A stretch of 64,000 nucleotides of DNA from Trogon surrucura. Taxonomy: Eukaryota > Chordata > Aves > Trogoniformes > Trogonidae. Made by a program: the position numbers and the translations under genes. The stretch's first letter is position 1; each line of letters begins with the position of its first letter. The notes beneath the pieces are model-generated. The model was given only the letters and a program-made list of their open reading frames with translations. It was not told the DNA's origin and made no database searches. The stretch is from the NCBI GenBank assembly GCA_020746105.1, contig CM036658.1, positions 27,491,099 through 27,555,098 of the forward strand, in the 5' to 3' direction. Below are positions 26,779 to 38,012 of this stretch, in pieces.

Positions 26779-28690
26779 ACAGAATCATAGAACATACACC
26801 CATGAAGATCGAGTCCATCCCCCTGCTCCTTGCAGGACGACCTAAAACCAAAACATATGACAAAGATCCAGACACATTTTCAACTCTAACAGGTATGGTG
26901 CTGTGATCACTTCTCTGGGGAGCCTGTTCCAGTGACCATTCACTCTCTCAGTGAAGAACCTTTTACTAATGTACAATCTGAAATTCCCCTGAAGCAGCTT
27001 CATTCTATTTCCTCATATCCTATCATTGGTCACCAGAGAGAGGAGATCAGCACCCTCCCCTCCACTGCCCCCCTTGAGGAATCTGAAGACTGTGATGAGA
27101 TCACCCCTCAGCCTTCTCTTCTCCAGGATGAACAAGCCAAGTGACCTCAGCTGGTCCTCACAAGTCTTGCCCTCAAGGCCTTTCACCATCCTGGTTGCCA
27201 TGCTTTGGACACACTAATAGTTTGGTGTGCTTCCTATATTGAGGTGTCCAAACCTGCACATGGTACTCAAGATGGGGCCTCATCACTGCATTGTACAATG
27301 GGACAATCACTTCCCTTGACAAACTAGCAATGTTGTGCTTGATACACCCCAGGACATGGTTGGCCCTCTTGGCTGCCAGGGCACACTGTTGATTCATATT
27401 CGACTTGCCCTCAACTCAAACCCCCAGATATCTTTCTACAGGGCTGATCTTCAGTGTCTAGTCCCCCAATTTGTACGTAAAACCAGGATTATACTGTCTT
27501 AGGTGGAGAATCTGGCACTCCTGTTAAATTTCATATGGCTGGTGATTGTCCAGCTCTCTAGTCTATCCAGAACTCTTTGCAAATCTTCTCTATCCTCAGG
27601 AAGGTCACAGCTCCTCCCAGTTTAGTATTGTCAGCAAACTTACTTAATGTATATTTAATTCCTGCATCTGGATCATTTATAAAAACATTAAAGAGCACTG
27701 GCCCTAAAATTGAGCCCTGCTGAACCCCAGTGGTGACTGGCCACCAGCCTGATGTCACCCCATTTACTATAACCCCAGAAACCAATTCCTCATCCATTAT
27801 GTAATGGATTTGTCTAGCTGTATGCTAGACATTTTGTCCAGAATGATACCACAAGAGAGAGTATCAAAAACTCTGCTAAAACAAAAATAAACCCGACATC
27901 CCCTGGCTTTCCTTGGTCAACTCGATATGTGATGTTGTCATGAAAGGAAATTAAGTTAGTTAAGCAGGACCTTCTACTTGTTAACCAGTGCTGGCTATGA
28001 CCAGTGACCACACTGTCTCTCAAGCACTTTTCAGTATCTCCGGAAATGACCTTCTCCATAGTTTTACCAGGCACAGCTGTGACACTGACAGACCCGTAAT
28101 TGCCAGGATCTTCCTTCTTACCCTTCTTGAAAAATTTGGATCACATTTGTCAGCTTCCAGTCGACTGGGACCTATGCAGGCTCCTAACACTATTGAAAAA
28201 TAATGGAGAGAGATCCCACAATAGCATTGGCCAGCTCCATAAGTACCTCTGGATGAATCCTATTGTGCCCCACAGATTTATGCACATCCAGCTGGAGCAC
28301 CAAGTCTCAAACAAGTTCAAGGTTGTCTGGGAGTTTACTATTCCCTCAGTCACAGTCTTCCAGCATAGGGCTCTGAGGTTCCAGAGCCCATCATCAGTGT
28401 TGAAGACAGAAGTGAATGAGGAGTTAAATGCCTCCACTTTGCCTACATCCGTATTTGTGAGATGATCAATCTCATCAAGCAACAGAACAACATTATCTCT
28501 GATTTTCTTTCTGCTATTAACATATTCTAAAAAAGCCCTTTTGATTGTTCTTCACAGCATTGGCCAGCTTGAACTCTAATCAAGCTTTGACCAGACAGTT
28601 TTTCTCTATACAGTGGCAAACATCACTTCTGTAGTCCTTCCATTTTGCCTGGCATTGCTTTGAATGTCTATACAATTTTACTTTCTGTCT
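26779..28690 (-). mobile_element. CR1 LINE, old and frame-broken
   Basis: Minus-strand pieces in several frames match the CR1 ORF2 layout: RKMGNKNGERP-like decay aside, CRRSCLTNLISFHDNIT (about 27,950-28,000), [23 protein letters not shown] (about 27,660-27,740), [10 protein letters not shown] (about 27,610-27,645, the FADD motif decayed to FADN), and MRPHLEYHVQVWTPQYRKHTK (about 27,230-27,290). The 3' terminal repeat (ACAGAATCATAGAA on the plus strand) is at 26,779. The 5' part reaches about 28,690, in the region upstream of the reverse transcriptase. Many stops and shifts indicate an old copy of a different CR1 subfamily from the one at 17.2 kb. Confidence 0.88.
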
Positions 28691-29686
28691 TTTTTTTTCC
28701 TTTTCTTTTCCTTGTCAGAGGGACCAAGAGTTAATAAACATATCTTAAACCATTTTTATACAGAGTATTTCAGTTACAGGCTCTTCACAGGCATTCTTTA
28801 GAAAGCTCCTGACAAGCAATGCAGATAAACATCTCATTAAGAGGCTGGGAAGCTATAAGCAAGTTAAACACTTTGTCAAGTTATACAAAGCTATGGAGAG
28901 AAGCCACACCAGATGTGGAAGCAGGATCTTGAACCCTGTTCGGAGATGATAATTCTACCTAGATAAAAACATTCCCATGTCCCTCACCTCTTGTAGGTAA
29001 CTAGTAGTCCACAAAAGTAATGTTTACACAGGAAAACTATTATTTAAAATCATACCTAATATATTCTTACTGTCTTTGTCTCATACTGTCTGTTTTCTGT
29101 GGGGGGAAAACCAAAAAAAAAAAAAAAAGAGTACTTAAAAAACAACTTTTAAGACATATCTTTTAGTATCTACCTGCAGCCTAGTACTTCTTGTCCTCCT
29201 CTGCTTTACAGAAGTGAAAACTCATAGATGAGCATATCAGATGTAAAGCAATAGGCTACTATACGAATTCCTTACCATAGTTCACTGCTTTTCCTGGGGA
29301 GAGGCCTTTTCATTGGCACCGGCTATTAAACTCGGGTCATCTTTTAACACAGTCGCCAGCCGATAAGAACTCATATGCTAGCTCAAGTGCACCACCTAGC
29401 TTCACTCTGAAGGATCTTCGGAGTCCCACTTTTCACACCGTCGGGGTTTACATTCCTTCAAGGTGAATGCTTCTCCCATTATCATTCTTGCTCATCTAAT
29501 AGGAGTGATATCAGTTACCACATACCAGTTACCACTGATACTAGAATCAATTCAATGGCTTTGACACGTTCAGAGTTCAAGAAACCACTCAATCCTGCAG
29601 TATTGGTGCTCACAGGAGCATCACAAAGCTACTTTATTTACCTGTTGGAGATTAAAGTAGCTTACTTGTAGAATATTAGAATTAAT
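28691..29686. other. Intergenic DNA with no supported feature
   Basis: AT-rich DNA with a T-rich stretch at its left end and a run of about 16 A near 29,115-29,130. A GC-richer patch at 29,290-29,480 is not recognised and may be an old repeat. Confidence 0.4.
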
Positions 29687-30245
29687 TGTGGGGCCACTTA
29701 AAATTATGATGAATTGTAATTTGTTTTGCCTTTCAAGTGACTTTGTTTAGCATGAGTAGCCAGATTTACTGAAGCCTTAGGCCCAGACTGTGGACCTTTA
29801 CCTAAGCACTTATTATTTTAAGCTGAAGAAAGGCCAGGAAATCAATGCTAAGTGAGAAAGATAAGATCAACAGAAACTGAATCCTCAAGACAAAGAAAAC
29901 TATGCCCACCTGGAGAGAGGGAAATGATCCAATGAGGAACAAGAAGACCCCAGACCCAAACATTACTACTGGACTAAACCACCATGTGAGGGGAGGGGAG
30001 CTTGAACTGTAAGGGTATAACTGCCCAGGGATTTCTTTGTTCAGGATCACTCTCAGAGGGTCCCAGTTCAAGCTGAAGTAAAACAACTCTGTGGCAGAAC
30101 CTAGGGTCCAAACTCTTCTTTACAGTCAGGGGCTAAGACTGGATCCAGCTACACTTAGACTCCTCTGCGGAAGTTTAGAAAGCAAGGGCGTCCAGTCTGA
30201 ACCTCATGACTTGGCAGGAGAGTCTTCACAGACTCTTCTGTAACA
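29687..30245 (+). mobile_element. Candidate solo LTR, family not recognised
   Basis: A 559-bp block begins TGTGGGGCC and ends CTTCTGTAACA, so it has the TG...CA ends of an LTR. Inside are a TATA-like GGTATAACTGCC near 30,015 and a downstream GC-richer segment (GGATCCAGCTACACTTAGACTCC near 30,132-30,155), as expected of U3 then R/U5. The flanks TTAAT and TTACC agree in only 3 of 5 bases, so a target duplication is not secure. This is a weak call based on layout only. Confidence 0.35.
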
Positions 30246-30954
30246 TTACCCTTCCATTCCTCTGCTTCATGCAGACTAGTGTGATCTTTCAGCCCATATA
30301 TACTTCCTATAACTCTTGTGTCCATATTTACCAAAGTTTAACAGCACTTGTTGTTGATTTGATTCATCACTGAGTGAAATGCCACAGATTGAAAAAAACT
30401 CAGTGCATATGACCTCCATTGCTTTCTGATTCTGCATCTGGGCAGTTAAAGGCTCGCTTGGCCCCATTTGCAGCAATACTTCTTTTACTATGAGCACTAA
30501 AACAGGGTGTCTGTGATCTCTGACTTCAGTCAAAATTGTCCTGACTTTTAAATGAAAACTAGTGCCTTCCCACTAAGTTTCACTTCTGACAAAAGCATGT
30601 TTTCTGCAGTTTTTGAACCTGAGTACTGGGGAAAAACATGGCAGACTCTATGTACCTCTCCTGGGTAAATGTACTATGACACAGTTTTTAATTACTTTCT
30701 GACCTCATCCAGCTTTAATCCTCTAAAGACGAATGAAAGCAGAACAAAGTAGTCAAGCTGTACCTCAACATCTGACTAAAGAGCAGTATAAATACGGCTA
30801 CTGCAGGCCTCTAATGCCCAAGCAGGGCCACGGTCCTTAGTAATGTATTTGCATGGTGTCCCTGAAGACAGAAGACCCAAAGCAATTCACACATGAAACC
30901 TATGCCACTTACTCATTACTTTAATCAGCTCAATTTAACCGATGTAGGTAACCA
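30246..30954. other. Intergenic spacer with no supported feature
   Basis: About 700 bp with no recognised repeat or gene. A minus-strand open frame at 30,276-30,533 has no domain I can name. Confidence 0.4.
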
Positions 30955-31125
30955 GGAAAATAAGTTAGAGCATTTCCTGGCTAACTGGGGAGGTCCCAAT
31001 GGACTGGAAGATAGCAAATGTAATACCCATGTACAAGAAAGGCAGAAAAGAGGTTCTGGGAAACTACAGACCAGTCAGCCTGACTTCGGTACCAGGTCAT
31101 GGACCAGGTCATTTCGAGTGCCATT

Positions 31126-31669
31126 CATCATCATGGCTAGGCTTCGCGAATGAAGGTGTGGGAAGGGCTCTACCCACACTTGCTACAAGCGCGTTGATGG
31201 CTAAAAAGGCCGATGCAGGATAGGCAAGTCCAGTTGCAAAAGGCACAGGTGAAAGTCTCCTTAAGCAGTATTGACGAGGCACAGTTCTTTCTGCGTTGTC
31301 TTTTCTCCTTGAGATTAATTCTACTTGCATTCTCAAAGGAAACAGCAGCGTTATGGATGGAGTGTATCCACATCTCCTGATTGGAGGCCAGAGTGGACCA
31401 CTGATGGTGGTCAGTATGGCCAAAACCGAGGTATTGTTTCAGAGAGTCCTTGTATCTCCTCTTTGGGGCTCCTCTGTTGCCGCAGCCGGTGGTAAGTTCT
31501 AGAGCACAACCTTAGGGAGGCGGTGATCCTCCATCATGGAGATGTACCCTGCGCAGCGCAGCTGCGTCCTCAGCAGCATGGCCTCGATACTGGTGACCCC
31601 TGCCTGTTCAAGGACAGTAACATTAGTCATGTAGTCAGTCCAGTGGATGTTTAGGATTGTACAGATGCA
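31126..31669 (-). mobile_element. RTE-clade LINE 3' fragment inserted in CR1, with target duplication
   Basis: On the minus strand this 544-bp piece encodes the C-terminal end of an RTE-type pol: TILNIHWTDYMTNVTVLEQAG (about 31,600-31,665), EAMLLRTQLRCAGYISMMED (about 31,525-31,585), then in another frame NAAVSFENASRINLKEKRQRRKN and a Cys/His finger-like CAFCNWTCLSCIGLFSHQRAC (about 31,185-31,250) before a stop. It ends in an ATGATGATGA-like tail, usual for RTE elements. GCCATT occurs at both borders (31,120-31,125 and 31,670-31,675) and the host CR1 reads through once one copy is removed. It is 5'-truncated and frame-broken. In birds the known RTE family is AviRTE; assignment to it is an inference. 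Confidence 0.82.
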
Positions 31670-32292
31670 GCCATTATACACCATATAAAGGACAACCAGG
31701 GGAGCAGGCCCAGCCACCATGGGTTTATGAAAGGCAGGTCCTGCCTGACGAACATGATCTCCTTCTATGACAAGATGACCTGACTATTGGATGAGGGAAA
31801 GGCTGTGGATATTGTCTACCTAGACTTTCGAAAAGCCTTTGACACTGTTTCCCACAGAACTCTCTTTGAAAAACTGACTGCTCAGGGCTTGGATGAGCAT
31901 GTGATCTGCCGGATAAAGCACTGGCTGGATGGATGAGCCCAAAGTGTGGTGGTCAACGGAGCTAAATCCAGCTGGTGGCCGGTCACAAGTGGTGTTACTC
32001 AGGGCTCAATGTTGGGATCATTTCTGTTTAAAATCTTTGTTGATGATCTTGATAAGGACATAGAGTGTATCATCAGTAAGTTTGCAGATGACACCAGGTT
32101 AGGTGGGAGTGTTGATCTGCACGAGGGTAGGGAGGTTTTACAGAGAGACTTGGATAGATTGGATCAATGGGCCGAGGTTAATGGTCTGAGTTTCAACAAG
32201 ACCAAGCACCAGATGCCACAACAACCCCATACAGCTACAGGGTTGGGGAAGTATGGCTAGAAAGCTGTCTGGCAGAAAGGGACCTGGGGATT

Positions 32293-33551
32293 TGTTATGC
32301 CAAAAAAGGCGCCACAATTTGGCATAAGCTAAACCCCCTTGCATTACAGTTTGTCTTCAGATATCAGAGGGGTTGGGATTGGCTAGGCTTAGGTTCTGAG
32401 TGATGCCCAATTCAGCGTTAATATTCCAGACTACTGACACACCGTGCCAATGCGCCTTCGATCTGGCAGCAGCCCTGGACTCACACGGCCAGCTTTCATG
32501 AGAGACACCTTACGAATTCACGAGGCCAAACTCAGTGTGCCAGTGCCAGCAGGGACTCACACAGCCAGATCAGAATTAAATGTAGTTTATTGAAGTAACA
32601 GATATACAGATTCGTTTTGATTGCTGGTCGTAGTGACTGTCTGCAAAGCATGTGCAAAAGTTACAAATGTGTTATATTATAAGCAACTCTATAAAGATTT
32701 CCTAAACATCCCGGGGCAGCGCCTGATCATACCAAGTGTTCGGACCTTACACAAAAGACTCCCTGTGGAGGGGAAGAGAGGCTCAGGCCGTCAGCTGATC
32801 CCAGGAGTCAGAGGTGATCTGTGGTGGTTTCTCCTCTGACAATGGTGGAATCTTCCCTAACATCCCCCCTCTCTTGGGCCTTTTGTATTATTTGTTATCT
32901 TTCAGGTGGAACTTGAGTGACTCTAGCCATGCTGATCTTTATTGTGATTGGTGTAAATTTTCCTCGTTTTGCATTTAAGGGTATAGATTAGAAAAATTCA
33001 ATGTGCAAGCTCAGTGAGGGGTGGTCGCACCTTGGAGGTGGGTAGCTTTTGGGATGGAGGTGTGTTTTGGTATTATAATGAGATTATAATGAGCATAGTT
33101 CACCCAAAGGATGGTATCTATCAAAAGGTGACACACCCCCAGACAGGCTCGGGGTAGTAAATGTGCAGTTTACTGGCTCCTTGATGTCTCCAGGTTCCTT
33201 GTGTGGACAGAGTTTGACCACGGTATCTCCACTCTGTTCCACATTCTGTGTGGTTTTCTCTTAGAGTCATAACATCAACTCCCTTACTGCTACCAACCCT
33301 TAAGGTTACCTTGGAAACCTTTGTGGGAAGAGCTCCCCGCACACCAGTTGCACATTGTCCTGGAAACTTTCTTGATGTTCTGGTGTGTGAACAATGCTAT
33401 ATAGGTAATTAAGTCATTTTGGACAATTATCCTACATTACATGATGTGAGAAACATTAATTTCCAAGGGTTAAGTGCTCTCGTGTATTCAACAAAGATGG
33501 CTGACTTGTGGTTAGAACTAAAGTCTAGGCAAAGAGTGCCTTAATTCCACA
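32293..33551 (-). mobile_element. LTR-like element inserted in CR1 (1,259 bp)
   Basis: The CR1 is interrupted exactly between GACCTGGGGATT and TGGTCTAAGCAGCTGAAC. The inserted block begins TGTTATGCC and ends TTCCACA, giving TGT...ACA ends. On the minus strand a TATA-like CTATATAG (33,398-33,405) lies about 150 bp from the start and an AATAAA (32,586-32,591) lies downstream, which fits a solo LTR transcribed on the minus strand. I see no matching target duplication. A 7-bp inverted repeat (TTATGCC at 32,295-32,301 and GGCATAA at 32,321-32,327) sits at its 3' end. I do not recognise the family, and an alternative is a non-autonomous element of another class. Confidence 0.6.
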
Positions 33552-34220
33552 TGGTCTAAGCAGCTGAACATGAGCCAGCAGTGTGCCCAGGTGGCTAAGG
33601 CTGCCAGTGGCATCCTGGCTTGTATTAGAAACAGTGTCACCAGCAGGAGCAGGGAGGTGATTGTCCTCCTGTGCTCGGCACTGGTGAGGCCACATCTTGA
33701 GTATTGCATCCAGTTTTGGACACCTCAATACAACAGAGATATCAAGGTGCTGGAGCAAGTACAGAGGAGGGCAATGAAGTTGGTAGAAGATCTGGAGAAT
33801 AAATCTTATGAAGAACCATTGAAGGAGCTGAGCCTGTTTAGTTTGAAGAAAAGGAGGCGGAGGGGAGATCCCATCACTCTCCACAACTACCCGAAAGGAC
33901 GTTGTAGAGATGTTGGCGATGGTCTCTTCTCACAGGTAATTCATGATAGAATAAGGGGGAATGGCTTCAAACTGCAACAGGGTAGGTTGAGACTGGACAT
34001 CAGGAAAAAAAATTTCACAGAAAGAGTAGTCAGACACAGGAACAGGCTGCCCAGGGAGGTGGTTGAGTCATCTTCCCTGGATGTGTTTAAAGGTCGTTTA
34101 GATGTGGTGGTGAGGGATATGGTTTACAGGTGAGCTTTGTAAAGTAGGGTTAATGGTTAATGGTTAGACTCAATGATCCCAGGGATCTTTTCCAACTTGA
34201 GTGATTCTATGATGCTATGA

Positions 34221-37102
34221 CCCATTCACTAATCTCTTGGAAGCACCACAGCCTGTTTGTAAGGTATCCCAGGGCCCTCCCCTCCTCTCCTGCTCCTAGA
34301 TTGGTAATTTTTATCAAGTTCCTAGGCCTGTCCTAGAACAAAAGATATATCTTTCTTCCATGTAAAAGCTGTAGATGGAGCACAGTAATTCTCTTATAGC
34401 AATGACACCTCATTTAATACAGTTTTAGGGTACGTTAAAACTTAGCAGCAGCCAAGCGGCTGAAAGCAGCAGGCGCTGAAATGCCACCTATGCAGAGTTG
34501 TAAAAATCTCTTATTCACTGCACTTAAACTAATACAAAAACCATGACTACGCAAATAATTTCTTCATATGAACAGAGCCATGAAAACAATCCAAAAAAGA
34601 GAGTTTATGCTCTTACTTTGAAAAGATACACTGTAAGTCAAAAGTCACAGGCCACAGAGATTCAGTACCCTTTTCTGCATAGCTTGCTTTTAAAAAGTTT
34701 CTTACAATGTTTTAGAAGAGCAGAAGATGTCACCAAAAGCAGCAACTACAAAGAAAGAACTCTCTAAACAAATCTATTTTACATGTGTTATGCAATTTCA
34801 CTCTCAGTTTCTGCACCATCCAGAACATCCTCATATAACAGCAATTTTACCAGTTTTATTTTGTTCCTTAATCTTTTTTGATTGTTGCTAGGCTTCACCA
34901 AATATTCCCTATAGATAGAATAAAGTGGTACATTATTTAAGAGCCCTGGGCTACAGCCTTTGCTCATACATCAAAGGAACCAAATGCAATATGCCCACAC
35001 ACAGAGGCGAAGTTACAAGATTAGACTGTGAATCTCAGAGCTCTGCATTATGCAACACGAGGCAGGAAAATACTAAGTTCTCATCCCTATAGTATGGAAT
35101 TAGTTTTAAAACTGGTTCTGAGCTTGACACAAAAATATAGCCTCCTTTCTGAGTAGTCCAAATCAATTATGTGCCACGCTTTTTAGTATTTTCAGGACTC
35201 TAACTTTGTATTCTCCAATGTGATGCAAGATATTTCCTCAGCCTGCTTGCCTGAGAACTGATTTGTCTTCAAACCCAGACTTGCACTTTTGTTTTAGGTC
35301 ACACCCTTTCAGCATCTGTCAAAAGAATCGTAACACAAAGTTTTTAATCCATAGCAGCACCACCTACTTTATGTGCTGTGGTACCTCTTCAGAAGACACA
35401 ACAAGGATAGCAGCAAGATACCAGCAGTGACTGCTGGAAGCAAAATAGCATAATCCACAGGGAAGGAAACAGTGCAGCTAAGTGTGAGTAGAAAGATGTA
35501 GAGCAACAGGAGACAAATTGCTAATATATTCAGATAGTAAAAGCCATGACTGAATACAACTAGGAAGTGGCTGCTCTGGAACAATCAATTCAGCTTCATA
35601 CAGGGAGAGAAGAAAAAGAAAAAAAATAAAAGACTGAGTAACTGCAGAAACCACTCAAATTCACTTTAAAGACAAAGCACCTAGGGGTAACTACAAACTG
35701 ATTCAACTGCAACACAGAGAAATTGGCCTTCCAGGTGTGAGCTATGATTTCATTCTAACAGCCAGTATGAGGCATTTAAAATGCAGGAAAAATATATGTA
35801 TAAAAATATTTCCTCAGTTCATCGAGAAATATACTAAATCCTGTCTATGACAAAATAGCTTGCCACCTCAGCATCTTCTCACAGGAGTCACTGGCAAAGC
35901 TCTTACCTACTGCCTTGAGGAACACAACCGGAGTTGTCCTAAATGAGCTCTGCTCAGATAAGCTTTATTCACGTATGACCAAACTTCACAAACCTGTGGC
36001 TAACACCATAACCCTATTTCTGCTCCCTTCCTCATTCTAGTGTTTATGGATAACTGCCTAGCTTGCAAGAACTTAATCTCCTCTAAAGCAAAGCAAATCA
36101 GCTCCTGACTGACAGCTTCCAAGCTGGAATTCTTACGTTTTCACAGAAAATGGTGATGGACTTGGTCCCATTTGTCATCATAGACTCAAGGAATCTGTGA
36201 ATTGTGTGCTGTTGCTGCGCTGGCACTTTTCAGCTGGGTTCATCTCCTGGCCCTTCCTGGTGCTTTAGGTTTCACTTCAGGTGTAATCACATTCAGTCAC
36301 TATCAGACAGACTGGATATCTCCAAGATCCCCAGTACAGAGATGCAGCGCTGGAGTTGTTGCACAGGCTAATGATACTGCTGGTGTCACTCACACGGCTA
36401 CCAAGATAACTTCCTCTCTTTTGAGACCAGGGTGATAGGAAGAACAGAGTCAAAACAAAGAACGTCACTACCGAGGGTCAGGAAATTGCTCTTTTGAGCC
36501 ATCAAAGCAGTTTTCACTTTTTCAAAGCATCGAAAGTGGTGCTTTTACAGACATAACATGAAAACACAGCAGAGGATTCTGCAGAATAACCTATCAGAAA
36601 ATTCATAGCTGCAGTGAAATAATCATAGAGACATTTTGCATGGATTTAACTGAAGTGATGTCTGACCATAAAAGACACGACAATTTCTACTGGATGAAAC
36701 CTAGCAAAATTTGTATGGACGACTATGCAGAAAATAAAAGGTGCTTACCTGACAAAACAAAATCACTTTCCTCTGAGTTTCAAGAGTGAAATATTTTATT
36801 GCAGACATTCAGCCAGACTCATTCAAAAATAATTTATGCTGATTTATTGAAAGTTACAATTCAGAAACGTGTATTATTATGGTATGACCAAGAGTTGTTC
36901 ATTTCAGATGAAAAAGGGAATGACAGCACACGGAAAAAAGGATGACAGTACATGTATTTTTATTTAGAAGTATGACTCCTGCAAATAACTTTGCACCGCT
37001 AAATTAGATTACTATGTATCACATTGCTCAGTGTTCCTTCATTCAAAATTAATTACTCTTCTTTAGTTCAGTTATGAAAACACTTATATCTGCTATAGAT
37101 AC
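34221..37102. other. Intergenic DNA with no supported feature
   Basis: Nearly 2.9 kb of AT-rich sequence. Open frames are short (largest 36,202-36,435, +) and have no domain. No splice-bounded exon, repeat family or RNA gene was recognised. Confidence 0.45.
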
Positions 37103-38012
37103 CATAGAATGGCCTAAATTGGAAGGGACCTTAGAGATCATCTAATCCAACCTCCCTGCCATGGGCAGGGACGCCTCTGAACTAGACCAGGTTACTGAAG
37201 GCCTCATCCAACCTTGAACACCTCAAGGAAGAGGGCATCCACAACCTCTCTGGGCAATCTACTTCAGAGTCTTGCCACCTTCATACTGAAGAATTTCTTT
37301 CTAAGATCTAATCTAAATCTATTCTCCTTCAACTTAAACCCATTTCCCCTTGTCCTATCAGTGGACACTCTTGTAAAAAATCCCTCCCCAGCCTTCCTGT
37401 AGGTTCCCTTCAGGTATTGGAAGGCAGTTACAAGACTGAACAATCCCAGCTCCCTCAGCCTGTTCTCATAGCAGAAGTGCTCCAGCCCCTGGATCATCTT
37501 TGCAGCCTCCTCTGAACTTGTTCCAACAGATCTAGGTCCCTCTTATGGTGGGGACACCAGAACTGGATGCAATATTTGAGGTGGGGTCTCACAGGAGCAG
37601 AGTAAACAGGGAGAATCACCTCTCTTGACCTGCTGGCCACACTCCTCTTGATGCATCCCAGGACAGGGTTGGCCTTCTGGGATGCATGAGCGCCCTGCCA
37701 GCTCATGTTGAGCTTCTCATCTATCAACACCCCAAAGTCCTTCTTCTCAGGGCTACTCTCAGCCCACTCTGTGCCCAGTTTGTATTTGTGCCTGGAATTG
37801 GCCCGACTCAGGTGCAGGACTTTGCATTTTGACTTGTTGAAGTTCATGCAGTTTGCACTGGCCCATTTCTCCAAGGTCCCTCTGGATGGCATCCCTTCCC
37901 TCAGGTGAGTCCACCGCACCACAGGTCTTGGTGTCGTTGGCAAACTTGCTGAGGGTGCACTCAATGCCATCGTCCATGTCACTGACAAAGATGTTGAACA
38001 GCTCTGGACCCA
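37103..38012 (-). mobile_element. CR1 LINE, 5'-truncated, frame-broken
   Basis: Minus-strand pieces cover the end of the reverse transcriptase and the C-terminal region: [21 protein letters not shown] (about 37,900-37,960), [20 protein letters not shown] (about 37,730-37,795), [20 protein letters not shown] (about 37,540-37,605) and SMKVARL at the end. The 3' end near 37,103 retains ACCATAGAATGG. It closely resembles the 11.5-13.4 kb copy, including the FAND change, so both derive from a related CR1 source. Its 5' truncation abuts the ERV relic at 38,013. Confidence 0.9.

Larger units (their letters stand above)
30955..34220 (+). mobile_element. CR1 LINE split by two later insertions
   Basis: Three plus-strand blocks together form one CR1: 30,955-31,125 (ANWGGPNGLEDSKCNTHVQ frame and [12 protein letters not shown] at about 31,060-31,100), 31,670-32,292 ([17 protein letters not shown] near 31,820-31,865, [22 protein letters not shown] near 31,995-32,060, [10 protein letters not shown] near 32,076-32,105) and 33,552-34,220 ([41 protein letters not shown] near 33,680-33,735, then the CR1 3' UTR ending TGATTCTATGATGCTATGA). 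The blocks resume where the preceding one stops, so the middle sequences were inserted later. A stop at 31,781-31,783 and another within GWMSPK mark the copy as dead. Confidence 0.92.
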
